Shown here: one piece after another, positions 1-5,155 of the stretch
How positions within the stretch are numbered: position 1 is the first letter of the stretch
Layout of the letters: every line of letters begins with the position of its first letter
Source of the DNA: an uncultured Opitutia bacterium
Lineage (GTDB): Bacteria > Verrucomicrobiota > Verrucomicrobiia > Opitutales > UBA953
Assembly (NCBI GenBank): GCA_903921665.1
Contig: CAIXQT010000288.1
Coordinates: 1-5,155, forward strand
DNA: 5,155 nt
Direction of reading: 5' to 3'
Made by a program: the position numbers and the translations under genes
Notes under the pieces: generated by a model
Told to the model about the DNA's origin: nothing
Seen by the model: the letters and a program-made list of their open reading frames with translations, nothing else
The model's database searches: none

Positions 1-14
1 CCTTTGATGCACCT

Positions 15-124
<110 letters not shown>

Positions 125-141
125 CAATTCGCTTCGCTCAA

Positions 142-173
142 GGGCCCGAGATAGGGCTTGGGACAGGGCTAGG
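142..173 (+). repeat. degenerate GGGNNN hexamer pattern
   Basis: GGG runs start at 142, 154, 160 and 166, with GG at 172, so all fall on a 6-base lattice (GGG-CTT-GGG-ACA-GGG-CTA-GG in the core). The block lies between the tRNA and the 3' end of the convergent small membrane protein gene. It holds four GGG runs, but one loop is 9 bases, so as a G-quadruplex it is marginal. The rest of the 119-202 gap shows no gene and no classical terminator with a T run. Confidence 0.45.
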
Positions 174-202
174 CGTACCAGAGGGACGAGGACCCGCGCG
201 CT

Positions 203-457
203 TCAGATCGCGACCAGGACGAAGGTGAGGGCGAGTTTATATCGGAGGCGCAGCTTGGACACGAATACGGCGGCGATAAGGCCGAGGGAGATGCCGCTGA
301 CGTATTGATTCCAAAAGAAGCCGAAGCCTTCCTTGGCGTCCGCGAATTGCGTCATGAGGGCTAGCCGGAAAGGCAAGGCGCAGAGGACGACGATGAAATA
401 ACCGGCGATCTCCCGGCGGAGGTTTCGCTTAAAGTCGGAGGGATGGCCGTGGGACAT
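203..457 (-). CDS. small membrane protein of unknown function (84 aa)
   Basis: I do not recognise a family. The 84-residue product starts MSHGHPSDFK, with a short polar, basic N-terminus (KRNLRRE). It then has hydrophobic segments at about residues 17-36 (AGYFIVVLCALPFRLAL), 51-67 (YVSGISLGLIAAVFVS) and 74-84 (LALTFVLVAI, at the very C-terminus). That gives two clear membrane spans and a possible third. Basic residues (KLRLRYK, about 68-74) sit between the last two. The frame is open further upstream to 739, but that extension lies antisense to the divergent secreted-protein gene and is not protein-like. The ATG at 457 is therefore the sensible start, although no Shine-Dalgarno sequence precedes it. 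The stop is TGA. The neighbours (a convergent tRNA and a divergent secreted protein) give no functional clue. It could be a spurious ORF, but the hydrophobic pattern argues for a real gene. Confidence 0.62.
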   Translation of the reverse strand: MSHGHPSDFKRNLRREIAGYFIVVLCALPFRLALMTQFADAKEGFGFFWNQYVSGISLGLIAAVFVSKLRLRYKLALTFVLVAI

Positions 458-584
458 GCTCAGGGGATTGCAGAAAGGATGAAGGGAGCCTCGCCCTGCG
501 AGACAGCCCCAATCTAAGACGGCCCCGGCTGGAGGGAAGGATTTTGCTGTCAAAAGCAGTCCCTCCCATTGCATCCTCTTGAAG
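458..584. other. divergent intergenic region
   Basis: These 127 bases separate the divergent starts at 457 (-) and 585 (+) and must hold the promoters of both genes. A perfect TTGACA hexamer lies on the minus strand (553-548), but no TATAAT-like hexamer sits at 16-18 bp from it. A short hairpin, CTCGC-CCT-GCGAG (490-502), would fall in the 5' leader of the small membrane protein gene. I see no operator or riboswitch I can support. Confidence 0.3.
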
Positions 585-1538
585 ATGAAAACCCCGCTCG
601 TCGTCTCCGCCCTGCTGGCCCTCGTCACGGCCTCCGCGGCCGATATCAAGGTCACCCCGAACGAAGCCGTCGATGTCGCCCAGGACGGCAAGGTCGTCGC
701 CCGCTTCATGATGGCCCACGACGTCAGCACCCCGGCCAAGCGCCTCGAGACCTATAAGCCTTTCCTCCACGTCTTCGACGCCAGCGGCGCGCTCCGCCTG
801 ACGAAGGGCCCGGGCTTCAGTTTCCCCCATCACCGCGGCATCATGCTCGGGTTCATGAAGATCACGGTCGACGGCAAGACCTACGACCGCTGGCACATGG
901 TCAAAGGCGACCAGGTCGTGACGGCGATCCATCCGACGACCGACGGCTTCGTGGCCGCCATCGACTGGCAGGGCGAATCCGCCACGGCTAAGCCGATCCT
1001 CACCGAGGAACGCATCTTCACGTTCACGAAGCCCGCTGCGCCTTTCTACGTCGGCATCGAGATGAAAAGCACGCTCAAGCCCGACCACGGCGAAGCCAAG
1101 ATCGACGGCGACCCTGAACACGCGGGCGCGCAATTCCGCCCTTCCGAGAAGATCGACGCCACGAAGACCACCTACGTCTATCCCGGTAAGGACGTCCTCA
1201 TCCACAAAGTCCGCGACCTCACCTGGGTCGCCGAAGTCTTCACCGTCGAAGGCAAGACCTTCACGGCCCTGCTCCTGAACCACCCTTCCAATCCGAAGGA
1301 CACGGCCTTTTCAGCCTATCGCGACTACGGCCGCTTCGGCGCCTTCCCGAAGGGCGTGGCCACGCCGGAGACCCCGTTCAAGCTGCGCTACCAGTGGCTC
1401 ATCGCCGAAGGCGATGTCCGCGACGCGGCGGCCCTCCAGCAGGCCTACAACGCCTTCGCCGGCGTGAACGAGCCGACACCGGTCGTGACGGTCATGCTCG
1501 CCGAGCAGCCGAAGCCGAAGGCTCCGGCCAAGAAGTAA
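585..1538 (+). CDS. secreted DUF6807 ('PmoA'-named) family protein
   Basis: The 317-residue product has a Sec-type signal peptide (MKTPLVVSALLALVTASA, cleavage probably near residues 18-19), so it is expected in the periplasm or outside the cell. Family motifs occur in the usual order: PHHRGIMLGF (81-90), DPEHAGAQFRPS (176-187), LLNHPSNP (230-237), RDYGRFGAF (246-254) and RYQWLIAEG (268-276). These match the DUF6807 family (Pfam PF14100), common in Planctomycetota and Verrucomicrobiota. The family's older name, methane oxygenase PmoA, is misleading: this is not the membrane subunit of particulate methane monooxygenase. The biochemical role is not established, and the length is normal for the family. 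The tail (EQPKPKAPAKK) is a basic low-complexity extension. I chose the ATG at 585 because it directly begins the signal peptide. A TTG six bases earlier would add only Met-Lys. No Shine-Dalgarno sequence is visible. It converges with the next gene, six bases separating the two stop codons. Confidence 0.9.
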   Translation: MKTPLVVSALLALVTASAADIKVTPNEAVDVAQDGKVVARFMMAHDVSTPAKRLETYKPFLHVFDASGALRLTKGPGFSFPHHRGIMLGFMKITVDGKTYDRWHMVKGDQVVTAIHPTTDGFVAAIDWQGESATAKPILTEERIFTFTKPAAPFYVGIEMKSTLKPDHGEAKIDGDPEHAGAQFRPSEKIDATKTTYVYPGKDVLIHKVRDLTWVAEVFTVEGKTFTALLLNHPSNPKDTAFSAYRDYGRFGAFPKGVATPETPFKLRYQWLIAEGDVRDAAALQQAYNAFAGVNEPTPVVTVMLAEQPKPKAPAKK

Positions 1539-1547
1539 GCCGGCTTA
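1536..1547. repeat. 12-bp palindrome containing both convergent stop codons
   Basis: TAAGCCGGCTTA is perfectly self-complementary. Its left TAA (1536-1538) is the stop of the plus-strand DUF6807 gene. Its right TTA (1545-1547) is the complement of the TAA stop of the minus-strand gene. The palindrome has no loop and no T run, so it is not a standard intrinsic terminator, and no other terminator fits between these two genes. Confidence 0.6.
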
Positions 1548-2774
1548 GGCGCTTACGGCCTTCCGGACGCGACCGATCGCGGCGGACTGGCGTTCGCGCA
1601 GGACCGCCTGGGCCTTGAGCACCTTGGCCTTCGCGGCGGCAGGGTCCTTGGCGATGGCCAGCACGGCCGGGACGATACCCGCGAGCTGCGGTTCGTCGTC
1701 GAGATCGAAGAGCCACTCGTTCAGCCCGATGTCCTTCCACATGTTGCCCTTGGAGGTCTGTTCGGCCCAGCGGCAGACGATGGCCGGGACGCCGTTGCCG
1801 ACGCACATGATGGGCGAGTGCATCTCGTTGCCGAAGAGTCCGGCGCTGCGGACGTAGACGCTGAGAGCCTCGTCGGTGAGCCAATAGTCCTGGCGCCAGA
1901 CCACGCGGTCCTTGATGTCGTCGGGGAGCTTGTCGAAAAGGATCTCCTTGCCCAAGGCCATCTGGGTGCGGTCTTCGGGGCAGATGAGCACCTTGAGGTC
2001 GGTCTGCTTCACCACGGCGACGATCGCGGCGCGCAGCTGGGCATGGTCGTGCTCCTTCATCTCGTCGTTACGCTTCTGCTTCACGGGATCGAACGGGCGC
2101 TCCTTATGAATCGTCCAGTAGGGCGTGATGCGGTAACGGGGGATACAGCAGAGGAACTTACCGCGCTCGAGCCCCCAGCCGTGCAGAAAGGCTTCGGCCT
2201 TCTCCTCGTTGCGGAGATCGGTGGCGAAGGCGCCGTCGGGGCCGAATTCCATCACCGGGCACTTCACGCCGGCGGCCTTGGCGGTCGCCAGCGAGACGGA
2301 GTCGCGGAAGTAGACGAACTGCGCGCCATTCAGGATCTCGGCCGTCTCCGGCGTGGGCGTGCCTTGGGTGATGCCCAGGACGCCGTAGGGCTTAGGGCCT
2401 TGCTTGCGCCACAGCGCGACCTGCTTCTCGCCCACGAGCGAAGGGCCGGAACCATGCAGCAGGAAATCGTTCTCGGCATAGAGCTTGGCGACGTCCGGCT
2501 TGGAGCCCACGAACTTCAGTTTCGGGAAACGAGCCTGGAGCATCTCCTTCACGCCGTTGTCGACGCTGGAGGGCCAGAGGGTGACCTCCGCCTCGGGGAA
2601 ATACTTCTCCAGCAAGGCCAACATTCCCGGGGTATGGGCGATGTCGCCGATGTTCACCGTCTGCCAGGAGGAACGCAGCACCACGCGCGGGGCACGCTTG
2701 CCTTCGGCGGCGCCGAGCGAAGCGGCGAGGGCAGCTACGAAGGCGGACTCCAGGAATCGGCGACGGGAGAGCAT
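1545..2774 (-). CDS. Tat-signal polysaccharide pyruvyl transferase family protein
   Basis: The 409-residue product begins with a twin-arginine signal, MLSRRRFLESAFVAALAASL. The SRRRFL motif is followed by a hydrophobic stretch and a small-residue cleavage region (GAAEG, about 21-25). The mature part resembles the polysaccharide pyruvyl transferase fold (Pfam PF04230). It has an N-terminal glycine-rich motif TVNIGDIAHTPG (39-50), FLLHGSGPS (104-112), GVLGITQGT (131-139), YFRDSVSLATAKAAGV (155-170), and the C-terminal EMHSPIMCVGNGVPAIV (317-333). Characterised members move pyruvate from phosphoenolpyruvate onto sugars of surface polysaccharides in the cytoplasm, so an exported member is odd and its substrate is unknown. 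I chose ATG 2774 because it starts the Tat signal. The frame is open to a TTG at 2822, but that adds only a Pro-Thr stretch translated from a DNA repeat. No Shine-Dalgarno sequence is visible. The gene is separated from the upstream minus-strand gene by 220 bp with a probable terminator, so it is likely transcribed alone. Confidence 0.85.
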   Translation of the reverse strand: MLSRRRFLESAFVAALAASLGAAEGKRAPRVVLRSSWQTVNIGDIAHTPGMLALLEKYFPEAEVTLWPSSVDNGVKEMLQARFPKLKFVGSKPDVAKLYAENDFLLHGSGPSLVGEKQVALWRKQGPKPYGVLGITQGTPTPETAEILNGAQFVYFRDSVSLATAKAAGVKCPVMEFGPDGAFATDLRNEEKAEAFLHGWGLERGKFLCCIPRYRITPYWTIHKERPFDPVKQKRNDEMKEHDHAQLRAAIVAVVKQTDLKVLICPEDRTQMALGKEILFDKLPDDIKDRVVWRQDYWLTDEALSVYVRSAGLFGNEMHSPIMCVGNGVPAIVCRWAEQTSKGNMWKDIGLNEWLFDLDDEPQLAGIVPAVLAIAKDPAAAKAKVLKAQAVLRERQSAAIGRVRKAVSA

Positions 2775-2781
2775 TGTCTTA

Positions 2782-2808
2782 GGGATAGGGGTAGGGGTAG
2801 GGGTTGGG
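2782..2808 (+). repeat. telomere-like GGGGTA repeat, G-quadruplex motif
   Basis: Five G runs start at 2782, 2788, 2794, 2800 and 2806, exactly every 6 bases, separated by 2-3 base spacers (A-TA, TA, TA, TT). This satisfies the classical rule for an intramolecular G-quadruplex on the plus strand. The repeat ends 7 bases upstream of the ATG (2774) of the Tat-signal gene. The G-rich strand is the template strand for that gene, and the mRNA leader or coding strand would be C-rich. A regulatory effect is inference. Confidence 0.7.
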
Positions 2809-2847
2809 CTGGCTTGAGTCAAACCGCCCTTCCCCGAAGACTATCCC

Positions 2848-2887
2848 GCCACCTGCCACCCGGGGCTGCCACCCGCCACCTGGAACG
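2848..2887. repeat. 20-bp tandem built from GCCACC motifs
   Basis: GCCACC occurs at 2848, 2855, 2868 and 2875. The four copies form two 20-bp units (2848-2867 and 2868-2887), each with two GCCACC motifs 7 bases apart. The base after each motif is T then C in the first unit and C then T in the second. The array lies about 75-115 bp upstream of ATG 2774, where promoter or regulator sites could sit. It could equally be a non-functional heptamer-type simple repeat. A second direct repeat, AAGACTAT, flanks it at 2837-2844 and 2889-2896. Confidence 0.5.
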
Positions 2888-2927
2888 AAAGACTATGTCG
2901 TGACACGCTCCCGACCCTACCCAAGCA

Positions 2928-2958
2928 AGCAAGGACAGCACGTGGTGCTGTCCCTACC
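2928..2958 (-). terminator. hairpin, probable terminator of the WD40 gene
   Basis: GGACAGCAC (2933-2941) and GTGCTGTCC (2945-2953) form a perfect 9-bp stem with a 3-base loop. In the minus-strand RNA the stem extends to 14 bp, because the next five pairs (2954-2958 against 2932-2928) are two Watson-Crick pairs and three G-U wobbles. On the plus strand the same positions give A-C mismatches. It begins 37 bases after the TAG stop of the minus-strand WD40 gene. After the 9-bp stem comes TTGCTTGCTT, T-rich but not a true T run, so termination is plausible rather than certain. It could also be a dispersed palindromic repeat or an mRNA 3'-end stabiliser. Confidence 0.5.
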
Positions 2959-2965
2959 AATAATA

Positions 2966-2985
2966 CCTGGCCCTGGCCCTAGCCC
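2966..2985 (-). repeat. degenerate GGGNNN hexamer pattern downstream of the WD40 gene
   Basis: On the minus strand this reads GGG-CTA-GGG-CCA-GGG-CCA-GG, with triplet C runs on the plus strand at 2971, 2977 and 2983, again every 6 bases. It starts 10 bases after the stop codon at 2995, between that stop and the hairpin. Three GGG runs plus a GG make it a weak quadruplex candidate. A further C-run block with a 5-base period (CCC at 2910, 2915 and 2920), followed by AAGC copies, lies on the far side of the hairpin. Confidence 0.45.
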
Positions 2986-2994
2986 TGCTTCTGC

Positions 2995-5155
2995 CTAATT
3001 CTTCTTCGCTTCTTCGCGCTTGGGCAACATCGCGAGATACTGATCCTGCGCGGCCTTGACCTTGGCCTTCATCGGTTCGACCTGAGGGGTGAGCTCGGCG
3101 TAGGACTTGGCAATCTCTTCCAGATTCTTGTCGCGCTGCGGGATATCCTTTTCAGCGGCCAGCAGAGCCTTCTCGGCCTTGGCCTTTTCGCTCTTGGTAA
3201 GTTCCAGCGTCTTGGCAGCCGACTCGACCAAGAGGCGCTTGGCATCGACGGGCTTGGCGGCTTCGGCCAGCTGGACGCGGACGTCAGCAAGGGCCTTCTC
3301 GAGGGCGGGGAGGCCATCCTTGGCCTTCTGCAGGGAAGCCTGGAGGGCGGGCAGCTTGGCCGCGTAATCCTTCTCGGCGGCGACACCGGGGGCGGCGAGC
3401 TTTTCGCGCTCGATGACGAGCTGGGAGCGTTCCTTGGTGATGGCGGCGACGGCGGCGCCGGCGGGAGCGATCGCCTTCTCGGCGGCCGACTGCGCGGCGG
3501 CCAACGACAACTCCGCAGCCTTGGCGGCGACGAGGGTCTTCTCGGCTTCAGCCTGGCCGGCTTGGGTCTTGGCGACCACGGCCTTGGCGAGCGCCACCTG
3601 CTCCTCGGACTGCTTCTTCCGAGAGAAATAACTGAAGGAGAACACCGCGCCGAACGTCCGGGCTTCGGCGTAGGCCTTCTCAGCGGCGACGAGGTTGATG
3701 CCGGCCTGCTTGTTCGCGTCGGCGGCCTTCACGGCGGCCAGCGCAAGCTCCTTGGACTTAGCCGCGCCTTGGGTCGCGGCGACCTTGGCGGCGTCGGCGG
3801 CCTTCTTCAATTCGTCGACCTTGGCGGTGGCCTCGGTCAGCCGGGTGCGCAAAGGCGTGGAATATTTCTCGCGGAAGGCGGCGGTCGCGGCGGTGGCGAC
3901 GGTGACGATGGCATCCCGATCCAGTCCCAGACGGACGATGGCCTCACCTTGGGCGTCGATCAGCTTCTGCTGGGCCTCGATCTTGCCCATGGCCTCCGCC
4001 TCGCTGAGCCGGTAGGGCGAAAGGGTCTTATCCACGACGGCGAACTCGGCCTTGAGGGCGTCGAGCTCCGCCTGCTGCTTGGGAATCAGGTCTTCGTTCT
4101 GCGCGACGGTCTTCTTGGAGGATTCGATGCGCGCGGCGGCGGTGACCTTGGCGGCCTCATTCTCGGCCTTAGCGGCCACGAGGTCGGCGATATCCTGCTC
4201 GAGCTTGGCCAGCTTCTCCTGCTCGGTGAGGACGCCGACGTTGAACTGGGCGGCCTTGAGGGCGACGATGCGTTCGCGGTGCGCAGCGGTCTCGGCGATG
4301 ATGTTACGCACGTTGGCCTGGAAGGCGGCGAGGTCAGCCTTGGCTTTGGCGAGCTCGGCTTCGGCGGTGCGGAAAGCGGAGGCGGCAGGCTTCACCTTGG
4401 CGATTTCCTGTCCGTAATAAGTCAGGCCGGCGCGATTATCGGCGAGAGCCTTGGTGGCCTTTGCCTTGGACTCAGCGGTCTTGGCTTTGGCAATCTGACC
4501 CTGCTGGTAGGTGATTCCCTTGGTGATATTGGCCAGCGTCGTCTCGAGCTCCGTGAGCTTCTTGGAAGCCGGTTCTCCGGCGGCCTTCAGTTTGCTCAAG
4601 GCAGCTTCGGCGACAGGAATCTTGGCTTCAGCGACCTTCGCGGCAGCCTCGACGGGAGCGAGCGCAGGCTCGAGTTCGGCCAGGCGCTTCTCGGCGGCGG
4701 CCAGTCGATCGCCCAGCTTCGGGGGGTTGCTGGAGACCTGCGTCAATTCGCGGCCGGTGGCGGTCTCGAAGAAACGGACCTCTCCGAGCCAGTTGGCCGT
4801 GACGAAATTCTTGGAGTCGTAAAGCCCCACGACGCGGGCGACCTGATCGCCCTGCTTGACGGCTTGGGACTGTTCCACGCGCTTGCCTTCGATGGTCCAG
4901 ACGGCGCTCGCGCCATCGGCGCCGCCCGAGACGAGGCGACCATCCGGCAGGAAGGAGACCGACTGGACATTGCCGCCATGGGCGTTCCAGCTCGCGACCT
5001 GCTTGCCGGTCTTCATCTCCCAGGTGGTGATGACGCCATCGGCGGAACAACTGGCCAGGATGTTGGAGTCGGCGCGCCAGGCGAGGTCGGTGACGCTGCC
5101 CTTATGCTGGCCGAGGGCGTAGAATTCGCCGCCGTTGTCGGCCTCCCAGACGAAG
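2995..5155 (-). CDS. WD40-repeat protein with long C-terminal coiled coil (5' end missing)
   Basis: The reading frame is open to the right edge of the window, so the N-terminus is missing. 719 residues are visible before the TAG stop. An internal ATG at 5016 is not the start, because WD40 sequence continues upstream of it. Visible residues 1-4 (FVWE) end one blade. Residues about 14-46 (ALGQHKGSVTDLAWR to DGVITTWE) form a second. Residues 53-87 (VASWNAHGGNVQSVSFLPDG to AVWTI) form a third, and about 100-130 (to GEVRFFE) a weaker fourth. From about residue 147 to 710 the chain is Ala/Lys/Glu-rich with heptad-like spacing, a very long coiled coil. It is broken near residue 501 by an aromatic stretch, FGAVFSFSYFSRKK. 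Proteins of this plan in Planctomycetota and Verrucomicrobiota often have a signal peptide and cytochrome-type domain before the WD40 part; here that region is not visible. Role unknown, probably scaffold or binding. Confidence 0.88.
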   Translation of the reverse strand, partial: FVWEADNGGEFYALGQHKGSVTDLAWRADSNILASCSADGVITTWEMKTGKQVASWNAHGGNVQSVSFLPDGRLVSGGADGASAVWTIEGKRVEQSQAVKQGDQVARVVGLYDSKNFVTANWLGEVRFFETATGRELTQVSSNPPKLGDRLAAAEKRLAELEPALAPVEAAAKVAEAKIPVAEAALSKLKAAGEPASKKLTELETTLANITKGITYQQGQIAKAKTAESKAKATKALADNRAGLTYYGQEIAKVKPAASAFRTAEAELAKAKADLAAFQANVRNIIAETAAHRERIVALKAAQFNVGVLTEQEKLAKLEQDIADLVAAKAENEAAKVTAAARIESSKKTVAQNEDLIPKQQAELDALKAEFAVVDKTLSPYRLSEAEAMGKIEAQQKLIDAQGEAIVRLGLDRDAIVTVATAATAAFREKYSTPLRTRLTEATAKVDELKKAADAAKVAATQGAAKSKELALAAVKAADANKQAGINLVAAEKAYAEARTFGAVFSFSYFSRKKQSEEQVALAKAVVAKTQAGQAEAEKTLVAAKAAELSLAAAQSAAEKAIAPAGAAVAAITKERSQLVIEREKLAAPGVAAEKDYAAKLPALQASLQKAKDGLPALEKALADVRVQLAEAAKPVDAKRLLVESAAKTLELTKSEKAKAEKALLAAEKDIPQRDKNLEEIAKSYAELTPQVEPMKAKVKAAQDQYLAMLPKREEAKKN

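Noticed and set aside
144..157. GCCC-GAGATA-GGGC hairpin as a terminator after the tRNA
   Set aside because: Only four base pairs and no T run follows on either strand.
548..553. TTGACA on the minus strand as a -35 promoter box
   Set aside because: There is no -10-like hexamer at a proper distance. The nearest candidate, TTAGAT (517-512), is about 30 bp away.
458..739. Upstream extension of the small membrane protein frame to 739
   Set aside because: The extra 94 residues overlap the DUF6807 gene antisense and show no protein-like features. ATG 457 gives a coherent membrane protein.
429..1283. 284-residue open frame on the minus strand opposite the DUF6807 gene
   Set aside because: It is antisense to a gene with a clear signal peptide and family motifs. 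Its Asp/Arg/Val-rich composition is what GC-biased third positions give on the opposite strand.
1818..2903. 361-residue open frame on the plus strand opposite the pyruvyl transferase-like gene
   Set aside because: It is an antisense shadow. The minus strand here has a Tat signal and family motifs, while this frame resembles no protein family and runs through the intergenic repeats.
2848..2958. CRISPR array
   Set aside because: The repeats are too short (6-9 bases), spacers are not uniform, and no cas gene is present.
2915..2958. Insertion element with CCCTACC target-site duplication around the hairpin
   Set aside because: The right CCCTACC copy overlaps the hairpin arm, and this C-rich region makes 7-base matches likely by chance. 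No transposase is present.

Overview
The window is GC-rich DNA, compact but with repeat-rich gaps, and looks like part of a bacterial chromosome. The protein families point to the Planctomycetota-Verrucomicrobiota group, and I favour Verrucomicrobiota (Opitutae-like). The pointers are a secreted DUF6807 ('PmoA'-named) protein, a Tat-signal polysaccharide pyruvyl transferase-like protein, and a WD40 protein with a very long Ala/Lys/Glu coiled coil. None of the visible starts has a clear Shine-Dalgarno sequence. The lineage is an inference from family content, not a proof.

Layout from left to right. A complete tRNA-Ser(GGA) with encoded CCA lies at 31-118 (+) and is flanked by a 9-bp inverted repeat. 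A short gap with a GGG-rich hexamer pattern follows. Next is a small membrane protein gene on the minus strand (203-457). A 127-bp gap separates it from the divergent, secreted DUF6807 protein gene (585-1538, +). That gene converges on the Tat-signal pyruvyl transferase-like gene (1545-2774, -). Their two stop codons sit in one perfect 12-bp palindrome. A 220-bp intergenic region (2775-2994) then carries several distinct short repeats and a strong hairpin. It lies downstream of a large minus-strand gene (2995 to beyond 5155) encoding WD40 repeats followed by about 560 residues of coiled coil. The 5' end of that gene is outside the window.

Function. At least two of the four proteins carry export signals (Sec on the DUF6807 protein, Tat on the pyruvyl transferase-like one). 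The small protein is membrane-embedded, and the WD40 protein belongs to a type often exported in these phyla. The theme is therefore the cell envelope or extracytoplasmic space rather than one clear pathway. No operon is evident: the genes are divergent, convergent, or separated by a probable terminator. I see no defence system, CRISPR array, integrase or transposase. The least explained sequence is in the intergenic regions: a G-quadruplex-type repeat directly upstream of the Tat gene, GGGNNN hexamer patterns in three gaps, a 20-bp tandem built from GCCACC, and a hairpin that extends only in the minus-strand RNA.
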